Source: CAYNRG01 sp047973125
GTDB taxonomy: Bacteria; Bacillota_I; Bacilli_A; Erysipelotrichales; Erysipelotrichaceae
Direction: 5' to 3'
Assembly: GCA_047973125.1 (NCBI GenBank)
Contig: JBKEBK010000025.1
Coordinates: 165,379 to 229,378 of the forward strand
DNA: 64,000 nt
The position numbers were made by a program, and so were the translations under genes. Position 1 is the first letter of the stretch. Every line of letters begins with the position of its first letter. Positions 1-9,225 of this stretch are shown here, piece by piece. The notes beneath the pieces are model-generated. The model was not told the origin of the DNA. It saw only the letters and a program-made list of their open reading frames with translations, and ran no database searches.

Positions 1-347
1 AATTGTTTCATAATATCTAGTGCTTCTTCCTTACAAAGAGCACCTCTTTGATCTATTAGCTGTTTAAGAGTTTTTCCATCAATATACTCCATAACAATAA
101 AATAAGTACCATCATCATCTCCAACATCGTAAATATCAACAATATTCGGATGAGATAAAGCTGTGGAAGAACTAGCCTCTCTTTGAAAACGCAAAAGAGC
201 AACAGGTTCATTACTTAATTCTCCACGAAGAATTTTAACTGCTACTTTTCTATTTAATATGATATCAACTGCCTCATATACATCAGCCATTCCACCTTGA
301 CCTATATGCCTTGTAAGTATATATCTATTAGCTATTTGTTTTTTCAT
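1..347 (-). CDS. prkC: Serine/threonine protein kinase, PrkC/Stk type (N-terminal part, runs off the window)
   Basis: Only the first ~115 residues are inside the window. They show the N-lobe of a Hanks-type kinase: a glycine-rich loop GQGGMADVYEA, then VAVKIL with the ATP-anchoring lysine, and a hinge reading IVMEYIDG. The catalytic loop and any PASTA domains lie left of position 1. The ATG (345-347) overlaps the prpC stop by one base (TAATG), so the two are translationally coupled. In this family the kinase senses cell-wall fragments or growth state and is reversed by the PP2C phosphatase encoded just upstream. Identity is clear from fold and context; the exact subfamily is inferred. Confidence 0.9.
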   Translation of the reverse strand, partial: MKKQIANRYILTRHIGQGGMADVYEAVDIILNRKVAVKILRGELSNEPVALLRFQREASSSTALSHPNIVDIYDVGDDDGTYFIVMEYIDGKTLKQLIDQRGALCKEEALDIMKQ

Positions 348-1087
348 TATAGTTCATCCTCCAATTCAATTAAGATCATTGTAATATTATCATAACCACC
401 TGCATCCAATGCAATTTTAAGTAGTTGCTTAACTTTTCTTATAGTACTCAATGATCTATTTAACATCACATCTTTAATTTTATTGTGATCTGTATATCCA
501 TATAAACCATCACTACAAATTAAAAAGGAGTCTGCATCTTTGTTATATTTATCAATATCAATTTTTACATTTTCCCATACCCCAAGGGCATTTGTCAAAA
601 TATTTTTTTTAGGATGCACATTAGCCTCTTCAACTGATATTTCACCACTTTTAAGTAAGTCTTCAACCAATGTATGATCTGTTGTAATTTGTATAAAATC
701 ATTATTATTTAAACAATACACTCTACTATCACCAATATTAATAATGTATTTAGCTGATTTAGTAATCAGTACACCAACTAGTGTTGTACCCATACCCTTC
801 AATTGTTTTGATAGTAATGACTTTGAAAAAATTAAATTATTTGTTTCTCTAATTGTTTTATTCATCCAATCACGAACATCATCATCACTTTCAAAACCAT
901 TACATTTACTGAACTTCTCAGATAGATAATCAACGGCAATCTTAGATGCAACATCTCCACCATTACCGCCACCTATGCCATCACAAACCAAAGCAAAAAC
1001 ATCACCAACTTCATTTGAAGCTGTGACATAATTATCTTGATTGGTTTCTCTAATTAAACCTTTATCTGTGATTCCATAGTATCTCAT
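347..1087 (-). CDS. prpC: PP2C-type serine/threonine phosphatase, PrpC/Stp
   Basis: Metal-dependent phosphatase that dephosphorylates targets of the neighbouring kinase. All core PP2C motifs are present in order: RETNQDNY, DGIGGGNGG with the metal-binding aspartate, GMGTT, GDSRVY, TTDHTLV, ICSDGLYG and the closing GGYDN. The start chosen is the ATG of MRYYGITDKG at 1087, 11 bases after the rlmN stop. A longer reading to 1132 overlaps rlmN and adds a tail not typical of the family. The best Shine-Dalgarno (AAAGG) is ~14 bases from this ATG, rather far; an ATT codon sits closer, so the start is not fully settled. About 246 residues, normal length. Confidence 0.92.
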   Translation of the reverse strand: MRYYGITDKGLIRETNQDNYVTASNEVGDVFALVCDGIGGGNGGDVASKIAVDYLSEKFSKCNGFESDDDVRDWMNKTIRETNNLIFSKSLLSKQLKGMGTTLVGVLITKSAKYIINIGDSRVYCLNNNDFIQITTDHTLVEDLLKSGEISVEEANVHPKKNILTNALGVWENVKIDIDKYNKDADSFLICSDGLYGYTDHNKIKDVMLNRSLSTIRKVKQLLKIALDAGGYDNITMILIELEDEL

Positions 1088-1098
1088 ATATGCAATTA

Positions 1099-2130
1099 TT
1101 ACCTTTCTTTCTTCACACGCAATTGACCACACGCAGCATCAATATCATCGCCATGTCTTGTTCTAAGGGTAGCCTTGACACCACTTTTCATTAAGTAATC
1201 ATAAAATTTTAATGATGTTTTAGCATCACACGACTTGAATTCATGCTCATCTACTGTATTATAAGGAATTAAGTTAACATAAGCATTCATCCCTTTAATT
1301 AGCTTAGCTAATTCTTCAGCATGCTCTTTCTTATCATTATAATCCTTTAATAAAATATACTCTAGAGTAATTCTGCGATTATTTTCAATACTATAATTCT
1401 TTAAAGAGTTAATTAACTCCTTTATTCCATATGCCCTGTTTATTGGCATTAATTCACTTCTTATACGATCATTAGATGCATGAAGAGATATTGCTAAATT
1501 GTATTGTACATGTTCCTTAGAAAACATATCAATCATAGGTACAACTCCACAAGTGCTAATTGTTATGTGCCTTGCTCCTATTGCTAGTGACTTGGGATTA
1601 TTAATTATGGAACAAAACTTCATAACGTTCTCATAGTTATCAAAAGGTTCTCCAATACCCATTATAACAACATTGCTAACTCTCTCTTCACTTATATCTA
1701 GCTCTTTTTGTGCATATAATACTTGAGCAACAATCTCACCAGCTTGAAGATTACGCATTTTTTTTGTTAAACCTGAAGCACAAAACTTACAACCCATATC
1801 ACAACCAATCTGTGTTGTAACACAAATACTCTTACCATAATCGTGATGCATAAGTACAGTTTCAATCAAAGAACCATCACTTAACTCAAATAGATATTTA
1901 ATAGTCTTATCTTTTGAAACTTGTTTTGTATTAAGTTTTAAAGGATTAATTATAAAATTTTCTTCTAATTTTAAAATTGCATCCTTACTAATATCACTCA
2001 TTTGTTTAAAATCATCACATCTTTTTTGATATAGCCAACTAAAACATTGATCAGCTCGATATTTTTTCCAATTCCATGTTTTAAATAGCTCTAATAATTC
2101 ATCATAACTTAAGTTATATATTGTTTCCAT
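1099..2130 (-). CDS. rlmN: Dual-specificity 23S rRNA/tRNA m2A methyltransferase RlmN
   Basis: Radical-SAM enzyme that methylates C2 of A2503 in 23S rRNA and A37 of some tRNAs. The radical-SAM cluster motif is visible as GCDMGCKFCASG (CxxxCxxC). The late cysteine needed for the methyl-carrier mechanism lies in DAACGQLR near the C-terminus, and the GEP motif is in IMGIGEPFDN. At 343 residues the length is usual. AAAGGTGATAAAATG gives a clear ribosome-binding site. It sits 13 bases after rsmB and before prpC, the conserved Bacillota order priA-rsmB-rlmN-prpC-prkC. Confidence 0.96.
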   Translation of the reverse strand: METIYNLSYDELLELFKTWNWKKYRADQCFSWLYQKRCDDFKQMSDISKDAILKLEENFIINPLKLNTKQVSKDKTIKYLFELSDGSLIETVLMHHDYGKSICVTTQIGCDMGCKFCASGLTKKMRNLQAGEIVAQVLYAQKELDISEERVSNVVIMGIGEPFDNYENVMKFCSIINNPKSLAIGARHITISTCGVVPMIDMFSKEHVQYNLAISLHASNDRIRSELMPINRAYGIKELINSLKNYSIENNRRITLEYILLKDYNDKKEHAEELAKLIKGMNAYVNLIPYNTVDEHEFKSCDAKTSLKFYDYLMKSGVKATLRTRHGDDIDAACGQLRVKKER

Positions 2131-2143
2131 TTTATCACCTTTA

Positions 2144-3367
2144 CTATTTTACCACATTTTTTATGTTTTTTTGCAACTTAGCAATATAAAATCCATCACC
2201 TAAACCATCAAATGGAAAGATAGTTTTCTCTAAAATCAAACTAAAATGTTTATTATTACTTAAAAATTCACTGATCTGTCTTTCATTTTCTTTTTTATTA
2301 AGCGTACAAGTACTATATACTAGATATCCATTATCTTTTAAAAGTTTACTTGCTGAGTTTAAAATTTTCTTTTGAACTTCACATATTTCATCAATATCAC
2401 TACTTTTACAATTTAGTTTTATTTCCGGCTTCCTTGACAAAACACCTAATCCAGAACATGGAACATCTAATAATATTTTATCAAATTTGTCATCTTTTAA
2501 AATTTCATCAATTTTAGTAGCATCCCATACATTTACATCAACATTATTTAAACCAAGCTTATCCATTAGTCTACTTATTAAGTTTACCCTATGTTCATGT
2601 AAATCACCAGAAATAATTACACCTTTATTTTGCATGTGCATCCCAATTTGAGATGTCTTTGTTCCCGGAGCAGCACAACAGTCTAATACTCTATCAGTCG
2701 CTTTTAAATCCAAATGATTAACAACTTCTTGCGACGATAGATCCTGAATAATGTACTTACCCTCAGCAAAATACTCATGCTTTACAAGATTAAAATCTGC
2801 AATAAAACCCTCGTTTGTTAAAAATTTTACTCCTTCTAACTTTTCAATTTCACTTCTAGTTGTTTTAATTGTATTAATTCTAGCATGTACTAATTTTTGT
2901 TTAATATTCTCATAACAAATTTTATCTGCAATTTCTTTTCCATAATGAGAAACCCATAACTTATATATCCATTGAGGATGACTTGTTTTAATTAGGATAT
3001 CATCACTTTCTAAAACACCCCTTCTTAAAAAACTTCTCAAAATCGCATTTACAAGCCCTTTGAAATTTTTAGGAGCTAAATTAACAGCTTCAGAAACTAC
3101 AGCATAATTTTCACTTTCCATATTCATTATCTGAAATACACTCATATCTAATAAGATAGCAATCTTTTCATTGACATTTTTATGAGCAATATCAATCCAT
3201 TGATATCGACATAATTGATGATTTCTCAATACACCATAAACAATATTTGTGATCTTTGCTCTTTTTGAATATTCAACATTATTGAGTTTTTCTCTTAAAA
3301 TTAAATTAGCGTATTTTTTATAAATGATAATATCAACTAAACTCTCTAAAGCTATTTTTCTAATCAT
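2144..3367 (-). CDS. rsmB: 16S rRNA (cytosine-967-C5)-methyltransferase RsmB
   Basis: Two-domain enzyme: an N-terminal NusB-like RNA-binding helical domain (about residues 1-140) and a C-terminal Rossmann methyltransferase. SAM motif I is LDCCAAPGTKTSQ, the catalytic loop is DVPCSGLGVLSR with the PC dipeptide, and the second cysteine is in YSTCTLNKKENE. Both catalytic cysteines of m5C methyltransferases are therefore present. The ATG at 3367 is preferred over the GTG at 3373, because GTG is itself part of the Shine-Dalgarno TGAGGTG. That same stretch contains the priA stop TGA, so translation is probably coupled. About 407 residues, slightly shorter than B. subtilis RsmB. Confidence 0.94.
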   Translation of the reverse strand: MIRKIALESLVDIIIYKKYANLILREKLNNVEYSKRAKITNIVYGVLRNHQLCRYQWIDIAHKNVNEKIAILLDMSVFQIMNMESENYAVVSEAVNLAPKNFKGLVNAILRSFLRRGVLESDDILIKTSHPQWIYKLWVSHYGKEIADKICYENIKQKLVHARINTIKTTRSEIEKLEGVKFLTNEGFIADFNLVKHEYFAEGKYIIQDLSSQEVVNHLDLKATDRVLDCCAAPGTKTSQIGMHMQNKGVIISGDLHEHRVNLISRLMDKLGLNNVDVNVWDATKIDEILKDDKFDKILLDVPCSGLGVLSRKPEIKLNCKSSDIDEICEVQKKILNSASKLLKDNGYLVYSTCTLNKKENERQISEFLSNNKHFSLILEKTIFPFDGLGDGFYIAKLQKNIKNVVK

Positions 3368-3374
3368 ACTCACC

Positions 3375-5537
3375 TCAATCTATACTTAAAGGATTAACAT
3401 CCACAATAATTTTAATGTCATTTTTTTCTTGTTTTTCATTAACAGCCTTAGAGACAACATCACGCATACTATTTAAATCTTTTCCTTTTGTAATAATTCT
3501 AAAACGATAATTATCTTTTAATTTACCAATATCACTTGGACCTAAGACTTTAAATTCACCTATTAATTTATTTTTTATATTTAAAGATGCATCAGAAACA
3601 TCTTGAAAATTCTTCCCTATAATAACAATGGAAATAAGATAAGTATAAGGTGGGTATTGTCCAATTTTTCGATAATTCATTTCTTGCGTAAAGAAAGACT
3701 TGTAATCATTTTTAATTGCTGTTTTAATTGCATAGTGATTTTTATTGAATACTTGTATTAAAACTTCACCAGCATCTTTAGCACGTCCACTTCTTCCTGA
3801 TGCTTGAACAATAAGATCAAAAGTTGACTCAACACTTCGATAGTCAGATCTACTTAAGCCTACATCTGCATTTAAAATTCCAACTAATGTTACATCAGGA
3901 TAATCTAAACCTTTAGCAATCATTTGAGTTCCAATTAGAATATCAACTTCTTTATTTCCAAATTTATCTAATATTGTTTGGTGAGAATTTTTACGTCTAG
4001 TTGTATCAGCATCCATCCTCATTATCCTAGCATTTTTAAAAGTATTTTGAAGCTCAAATTCTACTTTCTGTATACCAATGCCATCACCAGAGAAATCATT
4101 TGCAACATTACAACTTGGACAAACACTTGGGAATTTATAATCAGTACCACAGACATGACATTTCAAACACTTTTCTTTATGATGATAACTAAGAGCAACA
4201 TCACAATGTTTACACATCAATACACTAAGACAACTATTACATTTTATGATGGTATGAAAACCTCTTCTATTTAATAAAATTATTACTTGTTTTTTATCAT
4301 CTAAACACTTAGCAATTGCACTTTTTAATTCAGGCATTAAAAGTGAAGACTCACCTTTTTTTAATTTATCTTTTACATCAATACACCTTACATCTGGATA
4401 AACTTTATTGATTCTATTAGGTAACTCAACAAGGTTATAGATCCCCTTTAATGCTCTAGAATAAGTCTCTAAAGACGGAGTAGCACTGCCAAGTATTACC
4501 TTACAATTAAAATACTTAGACCTTTCAATAGCAATATCACGACAGTGATAGGTAGGTGTTGAAGTTTGTTTATATGATAAATCATGCTCCTCGTCTATAA
4601 TAATTAAGCCAAGATTTGAAAACGGCATAAAAACCGCTGATCTTGTTCCAACAACAATAGACACCTCACCATTTTTAACAAGCTTATACTGTTCGTACTT
4701 TTCTTGATCATTTAGTGAAGAATGATATATCGCAACAAATTTATTAAATCTTTTTTTAACCCTTGAAATCATCTGAGGTGTAAGTGATATTTCGGGAACT
4801 AAAATAAGAACTTGCTTTTTATTTAAAATATACTTTTGAGCAAGTTGTAAGTAAACTTCAGTCTTCCCAGATCCTGTAACACCATGAATCAAATGAATGA
4901 GTTTCTCACTATTATAAATTGAATCCATAGCATTTTTTTGATCATCTTGCATTACAAGTGGTGTATCCTGTTCAAATTCATTGATTAAAACCGCTTTTTT
5001 CTCTTTTAAATAAGTAATAGCTTTACCCTTATTAATTAATGTTTTAGGTATACTCTTATATGATTTAATAATATCACTATATTTAACATCATTAATTTTT
5101 AAAAAATCCCATACTTCTTTTTGCTTCACTGTTAGATCTAAATCAGTATCTACAGCTTTAATCCATTTTTCCATTACCATCTTTTTAGATTTGCTAGATG
5201 GCTTAAGTTTAGATGGAAGCATTGCCTTAAAACATGTAATAGTTGGAGAAATTGTATCCTTAGCCATTTGTTTTGCAAGAGATAGTAACTCTTCTGTAAG
5301 CAAACTTTCTTCATCAATAAGTGATATAACCTCTTTACACTTAAACCCAACTTTTTCTTCTATTTCTGCTAAAGAATTATACTTTTCAACCGATTCAACA
5401 AATCCGATTATTTTCTGATGACCAAAGCCAACTAAAACACGCATTCCTTCTTTAATATTATCATTATTACTATAATATCCGTATGTTTTATCTAATTTAC
5501 GTGATGGATGTTCAATCCAACATTGAATAAAATACAT
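3375..5537 (-). CDS. priA: Primosomal replication-restart helicase PriA
   Basis: 3'-5' superfamily 2 helicase that reloads the replisome at stalled forks. Visible parts: N-terminal 3'-binding domain (starting MYFIQCWIEHPSRKLDKTYGY), Walker A GVTGSGKTEVYL, DEEH box in IDEEHDLSYKQ, and helicase motifs such as GSATPSLET and QASGRSGRA. The family's double zinc-binding insertion is present, with eight cysteines as CNSC, CKHC, CLKC/HVCG and CPSC. 720 residues, somewhat shorter than B. subtilis (about 800). AAGGAGG lies 5 bases before the ATG. It heads the rsmB-rlmN-prpC-prkC run. The fmt gene that normally separates priA and rsmB is absent. Confidence 0.96.
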   Translation of the reverse strand: MYFIQCWIEHPSRKLDKTYGYYSNNDNIKEGMRVLVGFGHQKIIGFVESVEKYNSLAEIEEKVGFKCKEVISLIDEESLLTEELLSLAKQMAKDTISPTITCFKAMLPSKLKPSSKSKKMVMEKWIKAVDTDLDLTVKQKEVWDFLKINDVKYSDIIKSYKSIPKTLINKGKAITYLKEKKAVLINEFEQDTPLVMQDDQKNAMDSIYNSEKLIHLIHGVTGSGKTEVYLQLAQKYILNKKQVLILVPEISLTPQMISRVKKRFNKFVAIYHSSLNDQEKYEQYKLVKNGEVSIVVGTRSAVFMPFSNLGLIIIDEEHDLSYKQTSTPTYHCRDIAIERSKYFNCKVILGSATPSLETYSRALKGIYNLVELPNRINKVYPDVRCIDVKDKLKKGESSLLMPELKSAIAKCLDDKKQVIILLNRRGFHTIIKCNSCLSVLMCKHCDVALSYHHKEKCLKCHVCGTDYKFPSVCPSCNVANDFSGDGIGIQKVEFELQNTFKNARIMRMDADTTRRKNSHQTILDKFGNKEVDILIGTQMIAKGLDYPDVTLVGILNADVGLSRSDYRSVESTFDLIVQASGRSGRAKDAGEVLIQVFNKNHYAIKTAIKNDYKSFFTQEMNYRKIGQYPPYTYLISIVIIGKNFQDVSDASLNIKNKLIGEFKVLGPSDIGKLKDNYRFRIITKGKDLNSMRDVVSKAVNEKQEKNDIKIIVDVNPLSID

Positions 5538-5578
5538 GCAAGCCTCCTTCTTTTATGTTATCATATCATAATTAATTG

Positions 5579-6115
5579 CTAATGGTATATTCTTGATGGA
5601 GTAATTATTACATCCATATCAATATCAAAGTTATCTTTTTTAAAAGTTGAAACCTCTTGACAATCATAAGCAATCGCAATCTTTTTTGCACTTGATTCTT
5701 TAAGAGTAGAATCATAATATCCACCACCATAGCCAATTCGATATTTTTCTTTACAAAACGCAACAAGTGGAACGATAAAACAATCAATATCATTAATATT
5801 AAATGGTATATCACTAATTGGTTCTAATAAGTTAAAAATAGATGGTTTTAATTCATTAAAAGATTCTATTTTAATAAAATTCATTTGTTTTCCATTTACC
5901 TTAGGAACAACAACTGTTGTACCTTTTTTAAATAGATATTCTATAAATTTACAAGTATCAACTTCACTTTTAACACTAACATATACTGCAACAACATTGT
6001 AATTTTCAGTATAATTCTTTAAGTTTTTTAAAATTATTAAATCACTTTCTTCTCTTTTTTCTAAAGACATGTTGTCCCGTTTTTTTAATGTCTCTTTTCT
6101 TATTTTTCTTTTCAT
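5579..6115 (-). CDS. 5-formyltetrahydrofolate cyclo-ligase family protein
   Basis: ATP-dependent conversion of 5-formyl-THF to 5,10-methenyl-THF, returning storage folate to the one-carbon pool. The signature near the C-terminus, YRIGYGGGYYDSTL, is the family's RxGxGGGxYD phosphate/folate-binding loop. The basic N-terminus KRKIRKETLKKRDNM is also typical. Start at ATG 6115, preceded by TTGGAGAGTAAG; the in-frame TTG at 6127 is part of that Shine-Dalgarno. 178 residues, normal. It follows sufB by 24 bases and is probably the last gene of the suf transcript; priA follows 41 bases later. Confidence 0.9.
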   Translation of the reverse strand: MKRKIRKETLKKRDNMSLEKREESDLIILKNLKNYTENYNVVAVYVSVKSEVDTCKFIEYLFKKGTTVVVPKVNGKQMNFIKIESFNELKPSIFNLLEPISDIPFNINDIDCFIVPLVAFCKEKYRIGYGGGYYDSTLKESSAKKIAIAYDCQEVSTFKKDNFDIDMDVIITPSRIYH

Positions 6116-6139
6116 CTTACTCTCCAAAAATGGTTCTAT

Positions 6140-7555
6140 CTATCCGACAGAACCACTCATATCTAATTTTAATAATTGATTTAGTTCAACTGCATATTCC
6201 ATTGGCAACTCTTTAGTAAACGGCTCTAAAAAGCCCATAACAATCATTTCAATAGCACTAGATTCACTAATGCCACGTGACATTAAGTAATATAGTTGTT
6301 CATCAGAAACCTTTGATACAGTTGCTTCGTGCTCAATTACACTACTGATATTAGAACTTTTATTAACCGGTATTGTATCACTTCTTGAAATTTTATCTAA
6401 GATCAAAGTGTCACATTCAACCTTAGATTTACTATAGTGAGCATTTTTACCATGTGATATTATTCCACGATAATTAACCTCTCCACCTCTTCTTGATACA
6501 GACTTTGAAATAATACTACTTGATGTATAAGGAGCTAAATGAATCATTTTTGCACCCGCATCTAAAACTTGATCTTCACCAGCTACAGCAATTGAAATTG
6601 TAATACCTTTTGCATATTCTCCCGCCAATACACAAGCTGGATACTTCATCGTAATCTTAGAGCCAATGTTCCCATCAATCCATTCCATCAGTCCATAAGA
6701 CATAACTTTGGCTCTTTTTGTAACAAGATTTAATATATTTGAAGACCAGTTTTGAACAGTAGAGTATCTACATGATCCACGCTCTTCAACAAATATTTCA
6801 ACAACAGCAGCATGTAATGAATCTTTAGAATATGTTGGTGCTGTACAGCCTTCAACATAATGCACCTGTGCACCCTCATCAACAATAATCAGCGTTCTTT
6901 CAAACTGACCCATTTGTTCAGTATTTATTCTAAAATATGACTGTAACGGTTTATCAAATGATACACCCTTAGGTACATATATAAATGATCCTCCTGACCA
7001 AACAGCACTATTTAAAGCAGCAAACTTATTATCTGCTGATGATACTATTTTTCCAAAATATTTTTTAAATAAATCTGGATACTGTTTTAGCGCACTATCG
7101 GTATCTAAAAAAATTACCCCTTTTTCCTCTACTTCTTTTAACATATTGTGATAAACAACTTCAGATTCATACTGAGTACTTACACCCGATAAGAATTTTT
7201 GCTCTGCCTCTGGTAAACCTAAGCGATCAAAAGTATCTTTTATAGTCTCAGGAACATCATCCCATGATTTCTCAGATGCTTCACTTGGTTTAATATAATA
7301 AATATAATCTTCAAATTTTAGTTCATCTAAGCTTGGACCCCATGAAGGCATTGGTAATTCACAAAACTTCTTATAAGCAGCTAATCTAAATTCTAGCATC
7401 CATTCTGGCTCTTTTTTTATTTTAGAGATTTCTTTTATAACCTCTTCACTTAATCCCTTTTTTGTTTTATAAACACTAACATCTTCATCTTTAAAACCAT
7501 ATTTATATTCTTCACTTTTTTCTAAAATATCCTTGTTTTTATTATCGCTATTCAT
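6140..7555 (-). CDS. sufB: Fe-S cluster assembly scaffold protein SufB
   Basis: Scaffold subunit of the SufBC2D complex that builds and hands over [4Fe-4S] clusters. The SufB N-terminus (KTKKGLSEEVIKEI), VPKGVSFDKPLQSYFRIN, the EGCTAP segment and the C-terminal YLMSRGISESSAIEMIVMGF are characteristic. The Cys in EGCTAP corresponds to the sulfur-accepting region of SufB. Start placed at ATG 7555 (471 residues, usual length), overlapping the sufU end by 8 bases. An ATG at 7573 would add six residues but has no Shine-Dalgarno. Fifth gene of a C-D-S-U-B operon, the canonical Bacillota order. Confidence 0.95.
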   Translation of the reverse strand: MNSDNKNKDILEKSEEYKYGFKDEDVSVYKTKKGLSEEVIKEISKIKKEPEWMLEFRLAAYKKFCELPMPSWGPSLDELKFEDYIYYIKPSEASEKSWDDVPETIKDTFDRLGLPEAEQKFLSGVSTQYESEVVYHNMLKEVEEKGVIFLDTDSALKQYPDLFKKYFGKIVSSADNKFAALNSAVWSGGSFIYVPKGVSFDKPLQSYFRINTEQMGQFERTLIIVDEGAQVHYVEGCTAPTYSKDSLHAAVVEIFVEERGSCRYSTVQNWSSNILNLVTKRAKVMSYGLMEWIDGNIGSKITMKYPACVLAGEYAKGITISIAVAGEDQVLDAGAKMIHLAPYTSSSIISKSVSRRGGEVNYRGIISHGKNAHYSKSKVECDTLILDKISRSDTIPVNKSSNISSVIEHEATVSKVSDEQLYYLMSRGISESSAIEMIVMGFLEPFTKELPMEYAVELNQLLKLDMSGSVG

Positions 7556-7997
7556 TTTTATTCTCGCTTTCATCTAAAATTTGTGCAATAGCATTCCAGC
7601 CAATAGTTGCACATTTTATTCGACTAGCCTGTTTTGAAACACCTTTCATTGCAATTGCCTCTTGCAAAATTTCAGCATCATATGGAGTTTCATTAATCAT
7701 TGAAAAATAATTCTTAATTATATTTCTTGCATCATCTATTGATTTACCCATCAATAACTCCGTCATCATTGAAGTTGAAGCGGTTGAAATTGTACAAGCA
7801 ATTCCATCAAACATGATATCTTCTATTAAATTATTATTTATCTTTGCATGAACTTCAATGTCATCAATACAAGATTCTGATGCCATATGAACTTTAGAAT
7901 AACTATCATCGCTACATTTTTTCCTATTTCTTGGATATTGGTAATGATCCATAATTATTTCCCTTAATACTGCTGGATCTTTTAGCATTTCACTCAT
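7548..7997 (-). CDS. sufU: SufU, zinc-dependent sulfur-transfer protein
   Basis: IscU-like protein that in Bacillota accepts sulfur from SufS rather than acting as the main scaffold. The three conserved cysteines are seen at about 43 (ESCIDDI, with the conserved aspartate two residues on), 68 (GIACTIS) and 129 (KCATIGW). The insertion between the second and third cysteines, typical of SufU and lacking in IscU, is present. 149 residues, normal. AAGGAGGT lies 5 bases upstream of the ATG, and the stop codon TAA of sufS forms the first bases of that ribosome-binding site, implying tight coupling of donor and acceptor. Confidence 0.94.
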   Translation of the reverse strand: MSEMLKDPAVLREIIMDHYQYPRNRKKCSDDSYSKVHMASESCIDDIEVHAKINNNLIEDIMFDGIACTISTASTSMMTELLMGKSIDDARNIIKNYFSMINETPYDAEILQEAIAMKGVSKQASRIKCATIGWNAIAQILDESENKNE

Positions 7998-8007
7998 AAC
8001 TACCTCC

Positions 8008-9225
8008 TTAAATAATTAGGTCAACACATTTCTCTATCGTAATTTCTTTACACACATTTATAAAAGCATCCACTTCTTCAAAAGTATTATAAAAGTAAAA
8101 TGAAGCTCTTAAAGTTTCTGATACCCCAAGCAATTCAACTAAAATTTTAGCACAGTGATTACCTGATCTTACCGCTATGTTTTTTGAATTAAAATAGCTT
8201 GAAACATCTTGAGCAAATATACCTTTAACATTAAATGCAATTATTCCTAACTCACTCTCTTTATTATATATTTCTATATTATCTAAATCATTAAGTTTAT
8301 TAATAGCATATTTTTTTAACTCTTTTTCATGATTATAAATATTATCAATTCCAACTGATTCAATAAATTCAATGGCCTTACCCATACCAAGAACCCCCTC
8401 GATTGCAGGTGTTCCAGATTCAAATTTATAAGGCGGATTTTTAAGAAGAATATTACCACACATATCAAAGCGAGCATTACTTCCTCCACCCATCATAAGA
8501 GGATCCATATCATCAAGTAATTGATACCTACCATATAAAACTCCGACTCCTGTTGGTCCACATAGTTTGTGGGCGCTAAAAGCTAAGAAATCAACATCCC
8601 AATCCTTAACATCACATGGAATATGTGGAACTGACTGCGCTCCATCACAAACAACAATAGCACCAAATTCATGAGCAATCTTACATATTTCAGCAATTGG
8701 TTGAACATAGCCTAAAACATTTGAAACATTAGCCATCACAACAACCTTAACTTTATTAGACATAACAGATTTAAACGCTTCTACTGTACATTCGCCCTGC
8801 TTAGTAAGTGGTATGTATTTAATAATAGCACCCGTTTTCTCACAGACCTTAAACCATGGCAAAATATTAGATGCATGCTCAGCTTCAGTAGATAAGATGA
8901 TATCACCAGCTTTTAAGTTTTTCATTCCATATCCATAAGCAACAGTATTTAAAGAATCACTAGCTCCTTTTGTAAAAACTATTTCTTTAAAATCAGCATT
9001 TATAAATTTAGCAACCCTATTTCTTACATCATCATATTTTTGTGAAAGTTGATATTCTAAGTCATAGTCACCACGATGAACATTTACACTCATTGAACTG
9101 TAATAATTAACTACCTCATCAATAACACACTGCGGTTTAAATGTAGTAGCAGCATTATCTAAATAAATTAAGTTTGAATTTTTTAACATTGGAAAATTAC
9201 TACGAACTTTTTTTATATCAAACAT
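8008..9225 (-). CDS. sufS: Cysteine desulfurase SufS
   Basis: PLP-dependent group II desulfurase that removes sulfur from cysteine and passes it to SufU. The PLP lysine is K220 in FSAHKLCGPTGVG. The persulfide-forming cysteine is C358 in AVRSGNHCAK, a slight variant of the usual RxGHHCAQ. DGAQSVPH supplies the cofactor aspartate. 405 residues, typical. The start overlaps the end of sufD by 13 bases and has AAGGTGA upstream. Confidence 0.95.
   Translation of the reverse strand: MFDIKKVRSNFPMLKNSNLIYLDNAATTFKPQCVIDEVVNYYSSMSVNVHRGDYDLEYQLSQKYDDVRNRVAKFINADFKEIVFTKGASDSLNTVAYGYGMKNLKAGDIILSTEAEHASNILPWFKVCEKTGAIIKYIPLTKQGECTVEAFKSVMSNKVKVVVMANVSNVLGYVQPIAEICKIAHEFGAIVVCDGAQSVPHIPCDVKDWDVDFLAFSAHKLCGPTGVGVLYGRYQLLDDMDPLMMGGGSNARFDMCGNILLKNPPYKFESGTPAIEGVLGMGKAIEFIESVGIDNIYNHEKELKKYAINKLNDLDNIEIYNKESELGIIAFNVKGIFAQDVSSYFNSKNIAVRSGNHCAKILVELLGVSETLRASFYFYNTFEEVDAFINVCKEITIEKCVDLII

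Noticed and set aside
744..929. Plus-strand open frame inside prpC
   Set aside because: It lies wholly opposite a gene with full PP2C motifs, has no ribosome site and low-complexity content. The other antisense frames (e.g. 3978-4274, 5191-5418, 19926-20159, 33082-33414, 53168-53359) were dropped for the same reason.
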